Source: Otis tarda (taxonomy: Eukaryota; Chordata; Aves; Otidiformes; Otididae). From it: a DNA stretch of 64,000 bases. The notes below the pieces were generated by a model. The model was given only the letters and a program-made list of their open reading frames with translations. It was not told the origin of the DNA and did no database searches. Of this stretch, positions 21,761 to 32,905 are shown piece after piece. Each line of letters starts with the position of its first letter. The stretch's first letter is position 1. The position numbers and the translations under genes are program-made. The stretch is from assembly GCA_026413225.1 (NCBI GenBank), contig CM048554.1, forward strand, positions 70,982,463 to 71,046,462, given 5' to 3'.

Positions 21761-24700
21761 GACATGTTTATTCTGTGTACAATAAACATGGATATAGCAT
21801 ACAGATGCTTTAACCAGAGAGAGAGAAGAGCTGAAGAGAAATAATTCATCTGAAGTAAAAGAGGCAATAAATACAACTGGATGTTGTAGATACAAACATC
21901 CTTCACCACCTTCACAAAAACCAATTTTAGTGACTTCCCTTGACAAGTCTTGTATTTGTTTCATTTATGTTTACACAAGAACACAACATATAGCTAATAT
22001 TCAGTTTTAGCTAACCATACTACTTCTGAAAGTCAATGGACTCTTCTAGGATATTTCTACTGTGTTAATTTTTTCACTCTTTACTTCCTTTCCTTTCTAT
22101 CTCCACTTTTTCTACTTTATTTCAGTCTGCTGGGACAAAAAAAAAAAACCAAAAACGAACAACTGATGCAATGCTGACTTGGCTTCTGAAAAAGAAGATC
22201 CCATACATTTTGTGTCTAGATGACTCTTACTGAAGAATATCAGGCAAAAAAAATCTGTTGCAGAAAATGAAATACTTGATATTGATTATGACATTCATGA
22301 AAAATATTGATATATCATATGCAAAAAAAGGAGTATAAATTAACATCTGCCTGTCAAGAGGATGACAGATATCTGTTATAAAATACCTGCATGGTCTTTT
22401 CTTTCAGGCTCAGCAACCTGCTCAACTGTCATTCAATTAAAAAGGAAAAAAAAGTTAACAGACAAATGTCAGACTTTTCCATATACAGTATAAAATTAGT
22501 CAGCAAGGAGTGTTCAGCCACAAAGATAAAAAGAGACGGATGATTAAAGAAGTCATTTGGCTTGCTTGTGTGAAGTGTTACACTATATACCAGATTTGGG
22601 GTCAGGAAGATATTTTCTCCCAAAGACTGATGGAGATAGTAAAAGTCTTTGCTTTCCTCTGGAGAAAAGAGTTGAGCATGGTCAGTCTGAAGACCTCAGC
22701 CCAGCCTAGCCTCAAGACCATGGACTTTCAGGTGGCAGAGTGGTCATGGGTGGTGGATGCTGCAACAACTGTTAGCTAGGTGCTATTGTTGTGACTGTTT
22801 ACTAAGTCATCACCACTAAGCTAAGGATAACTCCTCAATTTACGTAAAGTAGGTACAGGCATAGAAGACTAGAGGGACACAGAGAGGTAGCATTTGGTCA
22901 ACCTTAGAAAAATCAGATCAGCTGTTCCTGCTGTTACCAAGGGAGGAATGTAGAAAAAGTATCATTAATCATTCCTCAGCAGTGCCTGATAAAACAAGCT
23001 CACTTCCCTTCCAGCTCTCAACAAATAGCCAAATTTAATGGTGCAGGCTGCAGAGAAGCCAACAGGATTGTCAAATTGCATCTCCAGCAATCACAGAGAA
23101 ACAGTTCTGCAAAGCATTTTCATCTCACAGCCCAGGTTTCACTGAGGGCCACAAACGCTTGCCAGCGGCCTAGGAGAAATTCACAAGCAGAATCCTCAAT
23201 TCTAATGTGCTGCAAGAGGTGAGCGGAAGATATTAAGACCAGTGCCACTGACTGAGTTCCAGTAGTAGGGATTTGTTAAGTGAAACTCCCAGACAGTGTC
23301 AGGAAGTGGCTCACACCCTGCACACCAGAGGCAAACACTCTCAATGCCTGTATCTATTTAAATTGAGGGCTTAATAACATTCTTGCTGTTTTCTCTTGGC
23401 TGAAGCACACTCATAACTAAATTAGGAATACATGTATTATTTTCTCTGATAAATATTGAATGGATAATGCCTAGCATAATTTTCCATTTTAATTCTTATC
23501 AGATTTGTAAAGGGATGTTCACATTCCCAGGCTGCCTGGGCTCATGAGAATCCGCTGAAAGCTAGAGTCATCAAACTTGGTACTTTGAGCACCTCCAGGC
23601 TTCACCCTCTGACACTGCAATTCACAAAGTTTCCTCTAGAACACACCTAAGGAAAAAAACCCAAACTGTACAGAGCTCACACTGACAGAGGCAGAGGGGC
23701 TAGTTGTTGTTTCTGGACATATGTTTGATTATTGCTTTGGCCGCAAAACTTATAAGCCTTAATTACTACTCAAGAGAGATGTCTCTTCTAATAAAATCAT
23801 CTCTTAAACAACCTGGGCCTGGTCCAGTCAAACCACTTTGTTTTTTTTTTTTTTTCTTTTGTGGTATGACTAAGCTGTTCTTCCAAGTTTTCCAGCTGAC
23901 CTTTAAACTGAAAATAGGTACTTGTGCAGAACGAAAAATATTCTCAGTTAGTCAGAATACAAATGCTAAATAGGAAGAGTTTGGGGACAACTTTGAATTC
24001 TGATTGAATTACTGTGTTTAAACTCTCCCTTAATGAAAAAAAAAAAAAGAGCTTGAGAGGGACAACTGTAGGGCTTTTGTTGAAAAAGCTTCTCCATTTA
24101 CATATACAAGCATATCCTTTAAACTGCAAATAAGTGTATATAAATAACCCAAGAAGCTTGCTTTCCATCCCGAAAAATATTACTTCCTTTAACAGAAACT
24201 AGTTCATGAAATTAGATCAACACTGTTGTCTCAAAAGATTTTAACCAGTTTTTTTGTTTTGTTTTAGGTTTTTTTTTTTGTAGAAGAGGGCCTTACAGAG
24301 CTTGATTAGGACACTATAGAGAGTGGGATACATGCATAGACATCTACATCTGAGCTAATCACTCTAGGCTCCCTTTACTGCCAGCTGAGAAAATTAAGTA
24401 GTTCTGGGCTGTAATTCACCTGTCCCTGAAGCTGATGGTTAAAATAGACTGGATGAATGATGCCCTAAAAGTGTGTATAGCTCTGCATTGACTCTAAAGG
24501 GAGCCTGGGGTGACTAACTCAAAGGTATGTTTCTACACTGCAGATAAAGTCAGATGAGCTGGAATGAACCACACATGTAGAATGGAAGTTAAACTGAAAA
24601 CTAACTTTTCTGTTCCTTTCTTTTCAAACCCAAGCTCTGTAGCCAGACATTGTTTTTGCAATAAATTAAAGATGTTATAGCTGGGGCATGAGTGTAACCC

Positions 24701-26490
24701 TATTGTTTGTAGTGGAAGGCAGAGTTTCATGGCTGTTACATTCCCTTGATAATATGACCATGTGCCATACCTCCTGTTGCTTGGTCCAGCTGCTGTGGCA
24801 CTCATGAATCAGGTCCCCAGTTACCAGCCAGCACAGCCACGTCCCTGTGCTGTGCACGTCCTGCTCATTGCTGCTCCTCCTGCTCTGCTGCCACTGGTAG
24901 CAAATGATGTTTCTCTGCTTGGGACACTATTGCGTTTTTTCCTTATGGGGGTAGCATCAGGGATCAGATGTTTGGGATCAAATGTTTGCTAAGAAGCTCT
25001 GTGTATTTTTCATCTAAGGCTAGTAATTTCAGTGGGCTGCAAGGAGGTTTGAAGTTTAATTCTCACTTACTGTCATGCTTGTAAATGGTAGATGTGCACA
25101 CAGCCTTGTTTCCTTTGAAAAACTCAGACTGAGCGGAAGAATGAAGAAAGGTAGACAGTGTACAGTAAAAATTAGGAAATTATTAAGGTTCCCTGTAAAT
25201 TTGCTTTTCTTTCCCTTTAATTAACATTCCCTTGCAAAGGAAACTTAAGGGTTTAAAATACTTGTTAATAGCACATTTACAGGTCTAATACTTGCTGTTA
25301 GTTTTTTATTCTAAAGCAATTAGTAAGAGGAAGGAGTATTTTCGCAAGTACTGGTATTAAAAAGTTTTTCTTTGAATTGTTATTACACTCAGTATGATTT
25401 TTTTTTCTACAGCTGACCGAATGGCTTAGTTTCAAAGTTTAGTGAGATGTTGTGAAACACCTTGACTAGATTTTTAATAAGACCTTCAGTATATGATGTA
25501 GCAGCAATAATTAGAGCTGAGTCATAACAACAAAAAAGAAAATCTCTCCTGCTTTACATGAAAAGAAGATTTTCCTGAAGCAGCCAAGGCATTCCAAAGG
25601 CATTTCTCGCTACATTTTTCGTATATTTCAAAGCAGAAGAGATATTCCAGCCTTTAAACTATTCGGCTTACAAATAAGCTGATTCTGCTTTATGCTAAAG
25701 CCTTGTTACATTTCTAGGATTCTCTTTTCAGGCCCATTTACATTATAAGGAAAGTAACGCCCTAGAGTAAATAATTAGGGACAGTTTTTATGAACATGTA
25801 GATCCACAGATGTTTTTGAACATTAATGCTCTATACCTTGTCAGCAAATTCTTTTCTTAGCAATTGATACACGATATTTGCAATTCCATGTTGTGTTAGT
25901 GAAATGTGGCTGATCACCTGCTTTGTGTCTCCCTCCTGTTAAACACAAAGGAGTGAGGAAAAGGATAGGAAGAAGCATTTGAACTTTGAATTTCTGGAGT
26001 ATAAGTAACGAAGGACAAATATATCATATAAAAAAAAAAATCATAGTTTTTTCCTCATCTGAACTCCATAGGGTAAGATTGCTTTAGATATTCAATAAAA
26101 TTTCTTGACTGCATGTGGGACGTAAATTTAGTCTTCTCTTGTCATAGTCAGGCAAATTGCATACATACTGTAATGCCCCCTCTGAAGAATACAGGCAATT
26201 AATCTTGAGCTTTCTGTGTTTGGATACATTCAGCACTGCAAGGAACATTAAGTTCCAATGATGTGATTTATTTCCCACTGATTGAAAACACAGAGTGGAC
26301 AAAGCCATCTTCCTTCATTCATTTGAAGGTTCCTTCCAATCTCAATTATTCGTTGACTGAATCTGAATTACACAAATACTCTAAAAAAAAATTAAAAGGA
26401 AGCACAGAGGAGAGCCAAATCCACTTCATTATTTATATTACAGTAAATACTTTTAGAATTTGTCTTTGAGTGTGGTATGTGTCCAGAGTT

Positions 26491-26577
26491 AAAAAAAAAC
26501 CAACCAAACAAACAAAAAAAAAAACCCAAAAACAACAAAAAAAACCCATACAAAAAACCAAACCAAAACAAAAACCT
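26491..26577 (+). repeat. A-rich tract with CAAA/CCAAA units
   Basis: About 87 bases of A interrupted by C, in irregular ACAAAC and ACCAAAC units. The same type of tract appears at 28079-28205 and 32850-32905. That suggests a shared simple-sequence origin rather than a gene. Confidence 0.8.
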
Positions 26578-28078
26578 ACCAACTGCTGAACTCAAAAATA
26601 GGGCTAAATCAAGTAACATATCTGGCAGGAAAAGGAAAACTGTCTTCTATGAGAGTGCATGTAGCTCACTGGCCACATAAAACTTTCTTCACTGTCACTC
26701 CCAAAATAAAAATTTCTGCACTGAAAAAATAAATTCAGTAGTTTGGCTGACAGAATAAAAAAAAAAGCAGTGTAATGCCTAGGAAAATCCCAGCTCCAGC
26801 CAGTAGTGCCTTCCTGGAGTTTTAAGGATTCTGAACTGAAGTCAGTGGAAGAAGAGGACAGCACTGCTGCCATGCAGGGAAAGGAGGAATCAGCTGATGG
26901 CCCTCCCCATGCTGAGTGTCCCCACTGCAGGAGCTGGGTAGCCACAAGGCTGAGCTCACTCCAGTCTCAGAATCAGCCCAGCCACAGAGAAATGTAATGG
27001 GGGGAATCCATCATCTGCCGCTTGCTTCTGTTATCACTAAGTTTAGCAATCCTATTGAAAAGTTGTCCCTCCCTTATAAGATTGTTCCTAGTCCGTTCCA
27101 TACTGACTGCACAAGAGAATTGCAAGACCATTGAAGTGGGAGTTGAGTACCTCAGGGTAAAAATCTTTTATATGGCTGTTCACATGCCTTGTTGCCTAAA
27201 TACCCTCAGAAACGGGATCCTTCATAGCTACTCAGAAAAAAAAAAAATCAGATGTCATACTCTTCTGCCATTTATGTTATTTAAAAGCAGAGCAAAAGCA
27301 GCAGAAGCAGTCAAACCTGCAGTTTTTTACCTAATGCTAGGTCCATAACATGGGTTATTCCCAATGACAGTTGAAAAGGATTCTGTTCAAATGGTTTCCT
27401 TTTTCTTCCTTTTTTTTTCTCCTTGTCAAAATCTAATGCATTTCAACAAGAACTGGGAAACATTTTTAAAGTTAAAAGATTAAAATAACTATAGAAATAT
27501 GTTTGGGTTTTTTAAAAGCTTTTAGTAAGCAATAAATTAATAATAAATATACTTCCCAATTCAAAATGATACATAAACAATGAGAAATAATTGCTTAATT
27601 GTCAAACTCTGCATAGTGGTAGTCATTGTGAAAGGGACATAGTTTATAATTTATTAATTTTAATTTGTTTCTTATTTGTAGTTTGGGTTGGTTGGTTGTT
27701 TTTTTTATATTTTTTTTTTTCAGTCAGGTTCACTTTATTCCCCAACTAAGTAGCAATGCAACCAGGAGATCCCCTTCTGCTATTTATTTTTCTGTCTTTT
27801 GGCATCTGGGTTGGCATTCTTCTTTTTCAAATAATTTAGGTTTATCATCTGCAGTAAGCCATGAGATCAGAAACTAAGATGATGAGCTGGAATTCATATT
27901 AAGGCACCTCTATATTTCTCTAAAATTTGAAATATCTTGGTGTATTCTAGCAAGACCAGCTCAGTCAAATAGCAAAGAACTCTCTGCAGTGTAGATGTTC
28001 CTTCTGCACCTAAGGACTTTGGCTTGATTTCACACAGTCCCCTGCTCTTGTGGTATGAGTTTGAGTTTCTGGAAGGGA

Positions 28079-28205
28079 AAGAAAAAAAAATAAAATAAAA
28101 AAAAAAAAACCACCAAAAAAACCAAACCACAACACAAGCACCAAAAACCAAAAAAAAAAAAAAAAACCCAGCAAAAATTAAAAAAACCTGAACAACAACA
28201 AAAAG
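28079..28205 (+). repeat. Long A-rich tract
   Basis: About 127 bases dominated by A, including one run of sixteen A and several CCAAAA units. The unbroken C/A strand bias gives strong purine/pyrimidine asymmetry. No LINE or SINE body precedes it. Confidence 0.8.
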
Positions 28206-28406
28206 ATATTCCTGAAGTGAAAGATGGGATTGGACACAGTCAGTATTTCTAAAGACAGAACTCTAGCACACTCACAAATGGTGAAGCCATGAAAACTGGC
28301 TTATTAGAAGTGAAATATGCTGACCAAAGGGTGCATGGAAAAGATGAGCACTTGCACAGAAAGATTATATTAGGCATTCAGCAACCACTTACGGCCAGAA
28401 GGACTG

Positions 28407-28613
28407 TTACTCTTCTGATGAAGACCCAAGTGTCTCAGGTTTCAGGACAAAACTTTGCTGGATACCCACAGCTGTGTCATCAGACACATCTGGCTTGTTA
28501 AACTGGGCATCAATTTCCTTCCCAATGGTATTCAGGATGAAGAAAACATCATCACAAGTAAACCCACCCAGTAGCAGACAGACTTGTTCCTTACCTGTGT
28601 ACTCAGAAAACAT
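28407..28613 (-). other. Exon-like open frame, product not recognised
   Basis: A minus-strand frame of 68 codons. It includes GGFTCDDVFFILNTIGKEID and ends GSSSEE-stop at 28407-28409. Its codons look like vertebrate coding sequence (CTG, AAG, GTG, CAG, GAT frequent), unlike the AT-rich surroundings. On the minus strand it is preceded by a T-rich stretch ending CTTAG, a fair splice acceptor, and the frame is closed just before that by an in-frame stop. It could therefore be a terminal coding exon, or a fragment of a decayed gene. I do not recognise the family. No AATAAA was seen within 200 bp after the stop, which counts against a functional last exon. Chance cannot be excluded. Confidence 0.3.
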
Positions 28614-28889
28614 CTAAGTTTTAAAAAATAAAGAATTTGAAAATAGTGGATTTGAAAGAATGGTGGCACTCTATCTGCTTTTGAGTAACAACTCATTGTT
28701 TACAAAACCATTTTCTCACCAGCCCTCAGTTTCCTATTGTAAGTTAATAACTTAATAAAAGGCAAGTAAGTTCTACAAGGATCTGCAGACTGGGCAATTC
28801 AGTGAGGTGGAAAAGATATGGATATAATTCAAGGCAGTAAAGAAGACTCTTACTGAGAAGGAGGGTTTCCGAGCATCTAATGGTATTAA
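28614..28889. other. Unique sequence, no gene seen
   Basis: AT-rich DNA between the exon-like frame and the old CR1 relic. Part of it may belong to the relic, whose left edge is not sharp. Confidence 0.45.
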
Positions 28890-29610
28890 GCAACGCTGAC
28901 AAAACTCCATTCAAATCAGTAGATAAAATTATATTCAATGTAGATAAATGCAAAGGAATCCAAATGAGGAATAAACAGACCTAACTATGTGAATATAATG
29001 GTAGGCTTGACATTACCTGTTATCACTAAGGAAGAGATTTTAGAGCCACTGAAGATAGCTCTCAAAAAATATCATTTTCATATCTGTGGTGTCAAAGAAT
29101 AAATGGAACTATAGAAATTACTAGGAGACAAAAAGCAGACAAAGTAAATATTAAATGTCATTGTATATACTCATGGAATATCTGTATCTTGATTCCTATA
29201 TGGAATTCTAGTCACTGGTTTCAAAAGGGATGTAATACAACTGGGAATGATACAAAAAAAAAAAGCGAAAAGGTTGATCAAAGGTGTGGCATGATGTCTG
29301 CATGATGAGTGATTAATCAGAATTGTTAAGGTGGTAAAAGAAAAGATGGCAGGTGGGAATATGGTAGATGTATATAAAATAATAGAGTGGCATGAAGAAG
29401 AAATGCTCTTCAGATTGTCATAATGTCAGAACAAAGGAGCATCAAATTAAAATATCAAACTGCAGGCTTAAAGCCGAGCCTACTTAAACTACAGAACCAA
29501 CTGCCACAGAAGACTCTGGAGGTCAAAACTCTAAATGAGACTTAAAAGTAATTAGATCTAGAGAATAAAAGTTAAGGGCTATTAAATAGGAAAGTACTAC
29601 CCTTGGTTCA
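28890..29610 (+). mobile_element. Probable ancient CR1-like LINE relic
   Basis: Conceptual translation in shifting plus-strand frames gives a string of weak matches, in the right order, to the second half of an old amniote CR1 ORF2. The matches are FNVDKCKGIQ near 28930, DITCYH and a GRDF-like block near 29010-29040, LIPIWNSSHW near 29190 and an MVDVYKIIEWHEE-like block near 29360. After these comes a SIKLKYQTAG-like segment and then YLNYRTNCHR near 29480. The DNA around 29359-29600 resembles the conserved CR1 3' end seen in reptiles and birds. There are many stops and shifts, so it is far older than the chicken-type copies. The call rests on pattern memory and the edges are approximate. Confidence 0.5.
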
Positions 29611-30614
29611 GGAAGTCCCTACACCAGGAGCTGCAGTGTGAGCAGGCAGAATCAGAGAATGCTTGCTTCATGCCTGCAGTCTAGCTGCTAGCACCTGCTG
29701 CTAGTCATGGTCACAAAACCCTGTGAAGCCAGGTGAGTCCGGTATCGCTGCTTTACAATTCAGATTAGCTGTAGAGACTTTTTGCCTATAGTTTTTTTTT
29801 CCATAGAAAGCCTAGAAATTCCAATTTCCTACTATTTCTGTGAGTGCATTAAATCCCTGGACTGTGAGGGAGACGTTCAGGGCAAGAAGTTTTTTACCTC
29901 ATCTCTTCTTTCAGTTTCTTAAAGCTGTACAGGAGGCAATGCCTCCTCCCCATAGTGCTTCCGTGCTAATGTCACTGCACTCAGCATGCTGTTGTGATGC
30001 CTAATATTGGGTTTTTACTATTCCCATAATAGTGTAGTGCCATCTTTTTTTTTCCTAGATCAACCTCATGACTTCTGCCCCCAGAACTGGCACCTACTTT
30101 TTAGCACTGCTGAACCTTACAACACCCAGAAGTGCTTGGTGAATCTGGAACAGAACTTCTTCATTGTGACTCCCAAACACTCACTTTCACTGTTCCCTGG
30201 CTATGAACAGTACAGGCAGAGTGAGAAGACCTGATCTTGTCAAAATGTCCAGGACTAGACAGGGAAAAAAAAAATAGGAGAACTCCCGAGAGCAAAATAG
30301 TAGAAGCAGGATGGCACAAAAAGGTCTGAAGAAACGTGAAGAAAAAGTGCAGCCAAGCAAAGAGCAAGAAAGGAACAGCTCTGAATTCAGTGCAGCCTTG
30401 CTGTAAAAGGAGCCCTGAAATAGGCTATATTTAGAAAAACAAGAACTGGATTAAGATTTCTGTTCCAAGTCTGAGAGGTTACCTGCTGTAAGCAGGAGCT
30501 GGTTGTCTCTGCCAATTCCACAAGCATTTGCAAGAGTAAAAAGGTAAGAAGGTGGAAAAGGGAGTCAAAAGTTGATACCAGCGATGGTGCCTGCTTCTGC
30601 TGCTATCTCTGCCT
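29611..30614. other. Unique sequence, no gene seen
   Basis: About 1 kb with no recognised repeat or exon. A 75-codon frame at 30007-30234 is not recognisable. The right end gives the left target duplication of the next CR1. Confidence 0.5.
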
Positions 30615-30623
30615 CATTCAAAG

Positions 30624-31577
30624 AATCATAGAATCATAGAATGGTTAGAGTTGGAAGGGACCTTCAAAGGTCATCTAGTCCAACCCCCCTGCAAGGAGCA
30701 GGGACATCCCTGACTAGATCAGGTTGCTCAGAGCCTCATCCACCCTGGCCTTGAACATTTCCAGGGATAGGGCATCCACCACCTCTCTGGGCAACCTGTT
30801 CCAGTGCTCTACAACTCTCATTGTAAAAAATTTTTTTCTAATATCTAATCTAAACCTACCTCCTTCTAATTTAAACCCATTACCCCTTGTCCTATCACAA
30901 CAGGCCCTACTGAACAGCTTCTCCCCATCTTTCCTGTAGGCCCCCTTGAGGTATTGGAAGACTGCTATCAGGTCTCCCCGGAGCCTCCTCTTCTCCAGGC
31001 TGAACAGCCCCAACTCTCTCAGCCTGTCCTCATAGGAATGGTGCTCCAGCCCTCTGATCATCTTTGTGGCCCTCCTCTGGACCCTCTCCAACTGGTCCAT
31101 GTCCTTCTTGTGTTGGGGACTCCAGAACTGGACACAGTACTCCAGGTGGGGTCTCACCAGGGCAGAGTAGAGGGGCAGAATCACCTCCCTCGACCTGCTG
31201 GCCACGCTCCTCTTGATGCAGCCCAGGATGCGGTTGGCCTTCTGGGCCGCAAGGGCGCACTGCCCACTCATGTTGAGCCTCTCGTCTACCAGCACTCCCA
31301 AGTCCTTCTCCTCAGGGCTGCTCTCAATCCATTCTCCGCCCAGCCTGTATTTGTGCCTGGGATTGCCACGACCCAGGTTCAGGACCTTGCACTTGGCCTG
31401 GTTGAACTTCATGAGGTTGGCACGGGCCCACCTCTCCAGCCTGTCCAGGTCCCTCTGGATGGCATCCCTCCCTTCCAGCGAGTCGACGGCACCACACAGC
31501 TTGGTGTCATTGGCGAACTTGCTGAGGGTGCACTCTATCCCACTGTCCATGTCGCCGACAAAGATGTTGAACAGCTG
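30624..31577 (-). mobile_element. CR1 LINE, best preserved copy (954 bp, 5'-truncated)
   Basis: Left end ATCATAGAATCATAG, then TGGTTAGAGTTGGAAGGG, the CR1 3' end in minus orientation. About 90 bp of 3' untranslated sequence precede (on the minus strand, follow) an uninterrupted ORF2 part. It stops near 31574-31577 at the LFNIF block of the reverse transcriptase. With its flanking 9-bp duplication and open frame it is the youngest-looking CR1 in the window. It lacks ORF1, the endonuclease, the promoter and most of the polymerase, so it cannot move. Confidence 0.95.
30714..31577 (-). pseudogene. CR1 ORF2 C-terminal part, open frame of about 287 codons
   Basis: A single open minus-strand frame runs from [17 protein letters not shown] to a stop after ALSNLI (TAG at 30714-30716). 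Blocks in order are the palm motif FANDTKL (about residues 22-28; the family has FADDTKL, so the first catalytic Asp is Asn here), [90 protein letters not shown] and [20 protein letters not shown]. The first Met of the open frame lies in the flanking target duplication, so it is not a CR1 start codon. Absence of stops over 860 bp suggests a fairly recent insertion. It is a truncated, non-autonomous remnant. Confidence 0.9.
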
Positions 31578-32672
31578 CATTCAAAGCTACATACATACCT
31601 CAGTACATGAATGCTCTTACAGAAGTTGCAAAAGCTGAGCTGTGTGTAAGTTCACAAGCCAGAATATTACCAAGATCATGGTACAGTGCTGTACAGCACA
31701 GGAACAAATCTGTCCTGTAAGCTGCACAGAGAAACAGTTACCTCATTGCCTCTGCAGAGCAGAAACAGCAATTATTCCACATCCTTTCCTATTTCAGACT
31801 CCTGGAGCCCAGAAGTCTGGCTTTTCCAAAGTGACGCACTCTTTAGGTGCCTATGTGTCCTGAACACTCAATGCTATCATTCAAGGGATGGTTAAGCAGA
31901 AGGAGAGGGCTGCCAAATTAAGCACTGGTGCCATATTAATAAATTTATAAAATAATACTGTTCCTATACACTCTTAGGGACAGCAACAAGGCAAGGATAT
32001 TTGGACACAAGACCAACAGCATTATATCAGTTTGTCCCTCTGTCTCCTTGCACTATGATCTGAGCAAGGGCAACAGAAGCAGCCAGCCCTAACTCTCTGT
32101 TTCACAGCCGTTGGTAACCTTAGAGGAAATCTTAGTCAGATTATCTTTCCAGGAGCCCCAGAACAATCAGCTCATCCATATGCTCAGTGGATTAACCCCA
32201 AGTTTTGTGAATTCTGCCCATATACTAGAAAATAGTACTGGCCTGATATTATAAATGCCGTTCTGAGCCTCTCAAACTGTTGCTTGCTAACAGAGTAGGA
32301 AGAGGAGAAGGGCAACTCTACTCAGATTTGTAAGAAGGATAATTGCGATAAACCTAACTGAAATAAATCGTTGATTGCCAGACCTGTATGTAAGCATTTG
32401 CTACCTCAGTTTGTTCAGTAACTAATTCTGCTACTCAAAAGGCAGAGACACACGTTTGCCTGCACAGCAGGGCACAGAGAGGCTGTGCACGACTACAGGC
32501 AGCACTGCAGGCAGGGCTGGCAGTGGGACAGGTACAAACCACCTGGCCTGGCAGGCAGCCTCCACCAAGTGTCATTGGCATGAAATGGGAACCCACACAA
32601 CCATAAAACAGCACTGTGGAAGGAGTTTTGGCTAACGTATGGATGTCTCAGGACTGTGTGGGAAGAGTATAA

Positions 32673-32858
32673 ATGCTTGCTGACAAAATGGAGCTGGAAC
32701 CTACTGCAAAGCAGAGCCAAAGTGAACATCACCTTTATTCTTATTGTTCAAGTCTGGTAGATCAGATCTTATCTGAAGCCATGCAGGAAAAAAAAAAAAG
32801 TGAGCGAACAGAAAATCCACAGGGTTTCCACACAGATAGATCAATAGATGAAAAATGA
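32673..32858 (+). other. Small open frame with an amphipathic-helix pattern, function unknown
   Basis: A 61-codon frame with a second Met codon at 32688 in strong start context (AAAATGG). It contains SSLVDQILSEAMQE. The pattern LV-DQ-IL-SE-AM is the two-on, two-off hydrophobic pattern seen in helices that A-kinase anchoring proteins use to bind PKA regulatory subunits. A donor-like GTGAGC follows an A-run at 32800. Against it: the TATAAA at 32668-32673 lies too close upstream to serve either Met, since transcription would start near or after 32698. A stop codon also lies immediately before the first Met. It is most likely a chance frame. Confidence 0.15.
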
Positions 32859-32905
32859 AAAGGCAAGAAAAAGAAAAAAAAAAAGAACAAAAACCAAACA
32901 CAAAC
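32850..32905 (+). repeat. A-rich tract
   Basis: A-dominated sequence with G and C interruptions, of the same type as 26491-26577 and 28079-28205. Confidence 0.7.

Larger units (their letters stand above)
21613..28406. other. Long AT-rich stretch with A/T tracts, no gene seen
   Basis: About 6.8 kb without a recognised coding domain. Contains A-runs at 21744-21760, 26491-26577 and 28079-28205, and T-runs near 23840 and 24270. Slightly less AT-rich parts (22.6-23.3 kb, 24.7-24.95 kb) hold short open frames that resemble nothing I know. One example is 24762-24992, which is hydrophobic and Ala/Leu-rich. Confidence 0.5.
30615..31586. repeat. 9-bp direct repeats flanking the CR1 (target-site duplication)
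   Basis: CATTCAAAG is present at 30615-30623, just before the CR1 tail, and at 31578-31586, just after its truncated end. The exact match at both element borders marks it as a target-site duplication. The edge at the truncated end may be off by up to three bases. Confidence 0.8.

Noticed and set aside
30954-31610. 218-codon plus-strand frame across the CR1
   Set aside because: It is the antisense shadow of the CR1 ORF2 remnant on the minus strand.
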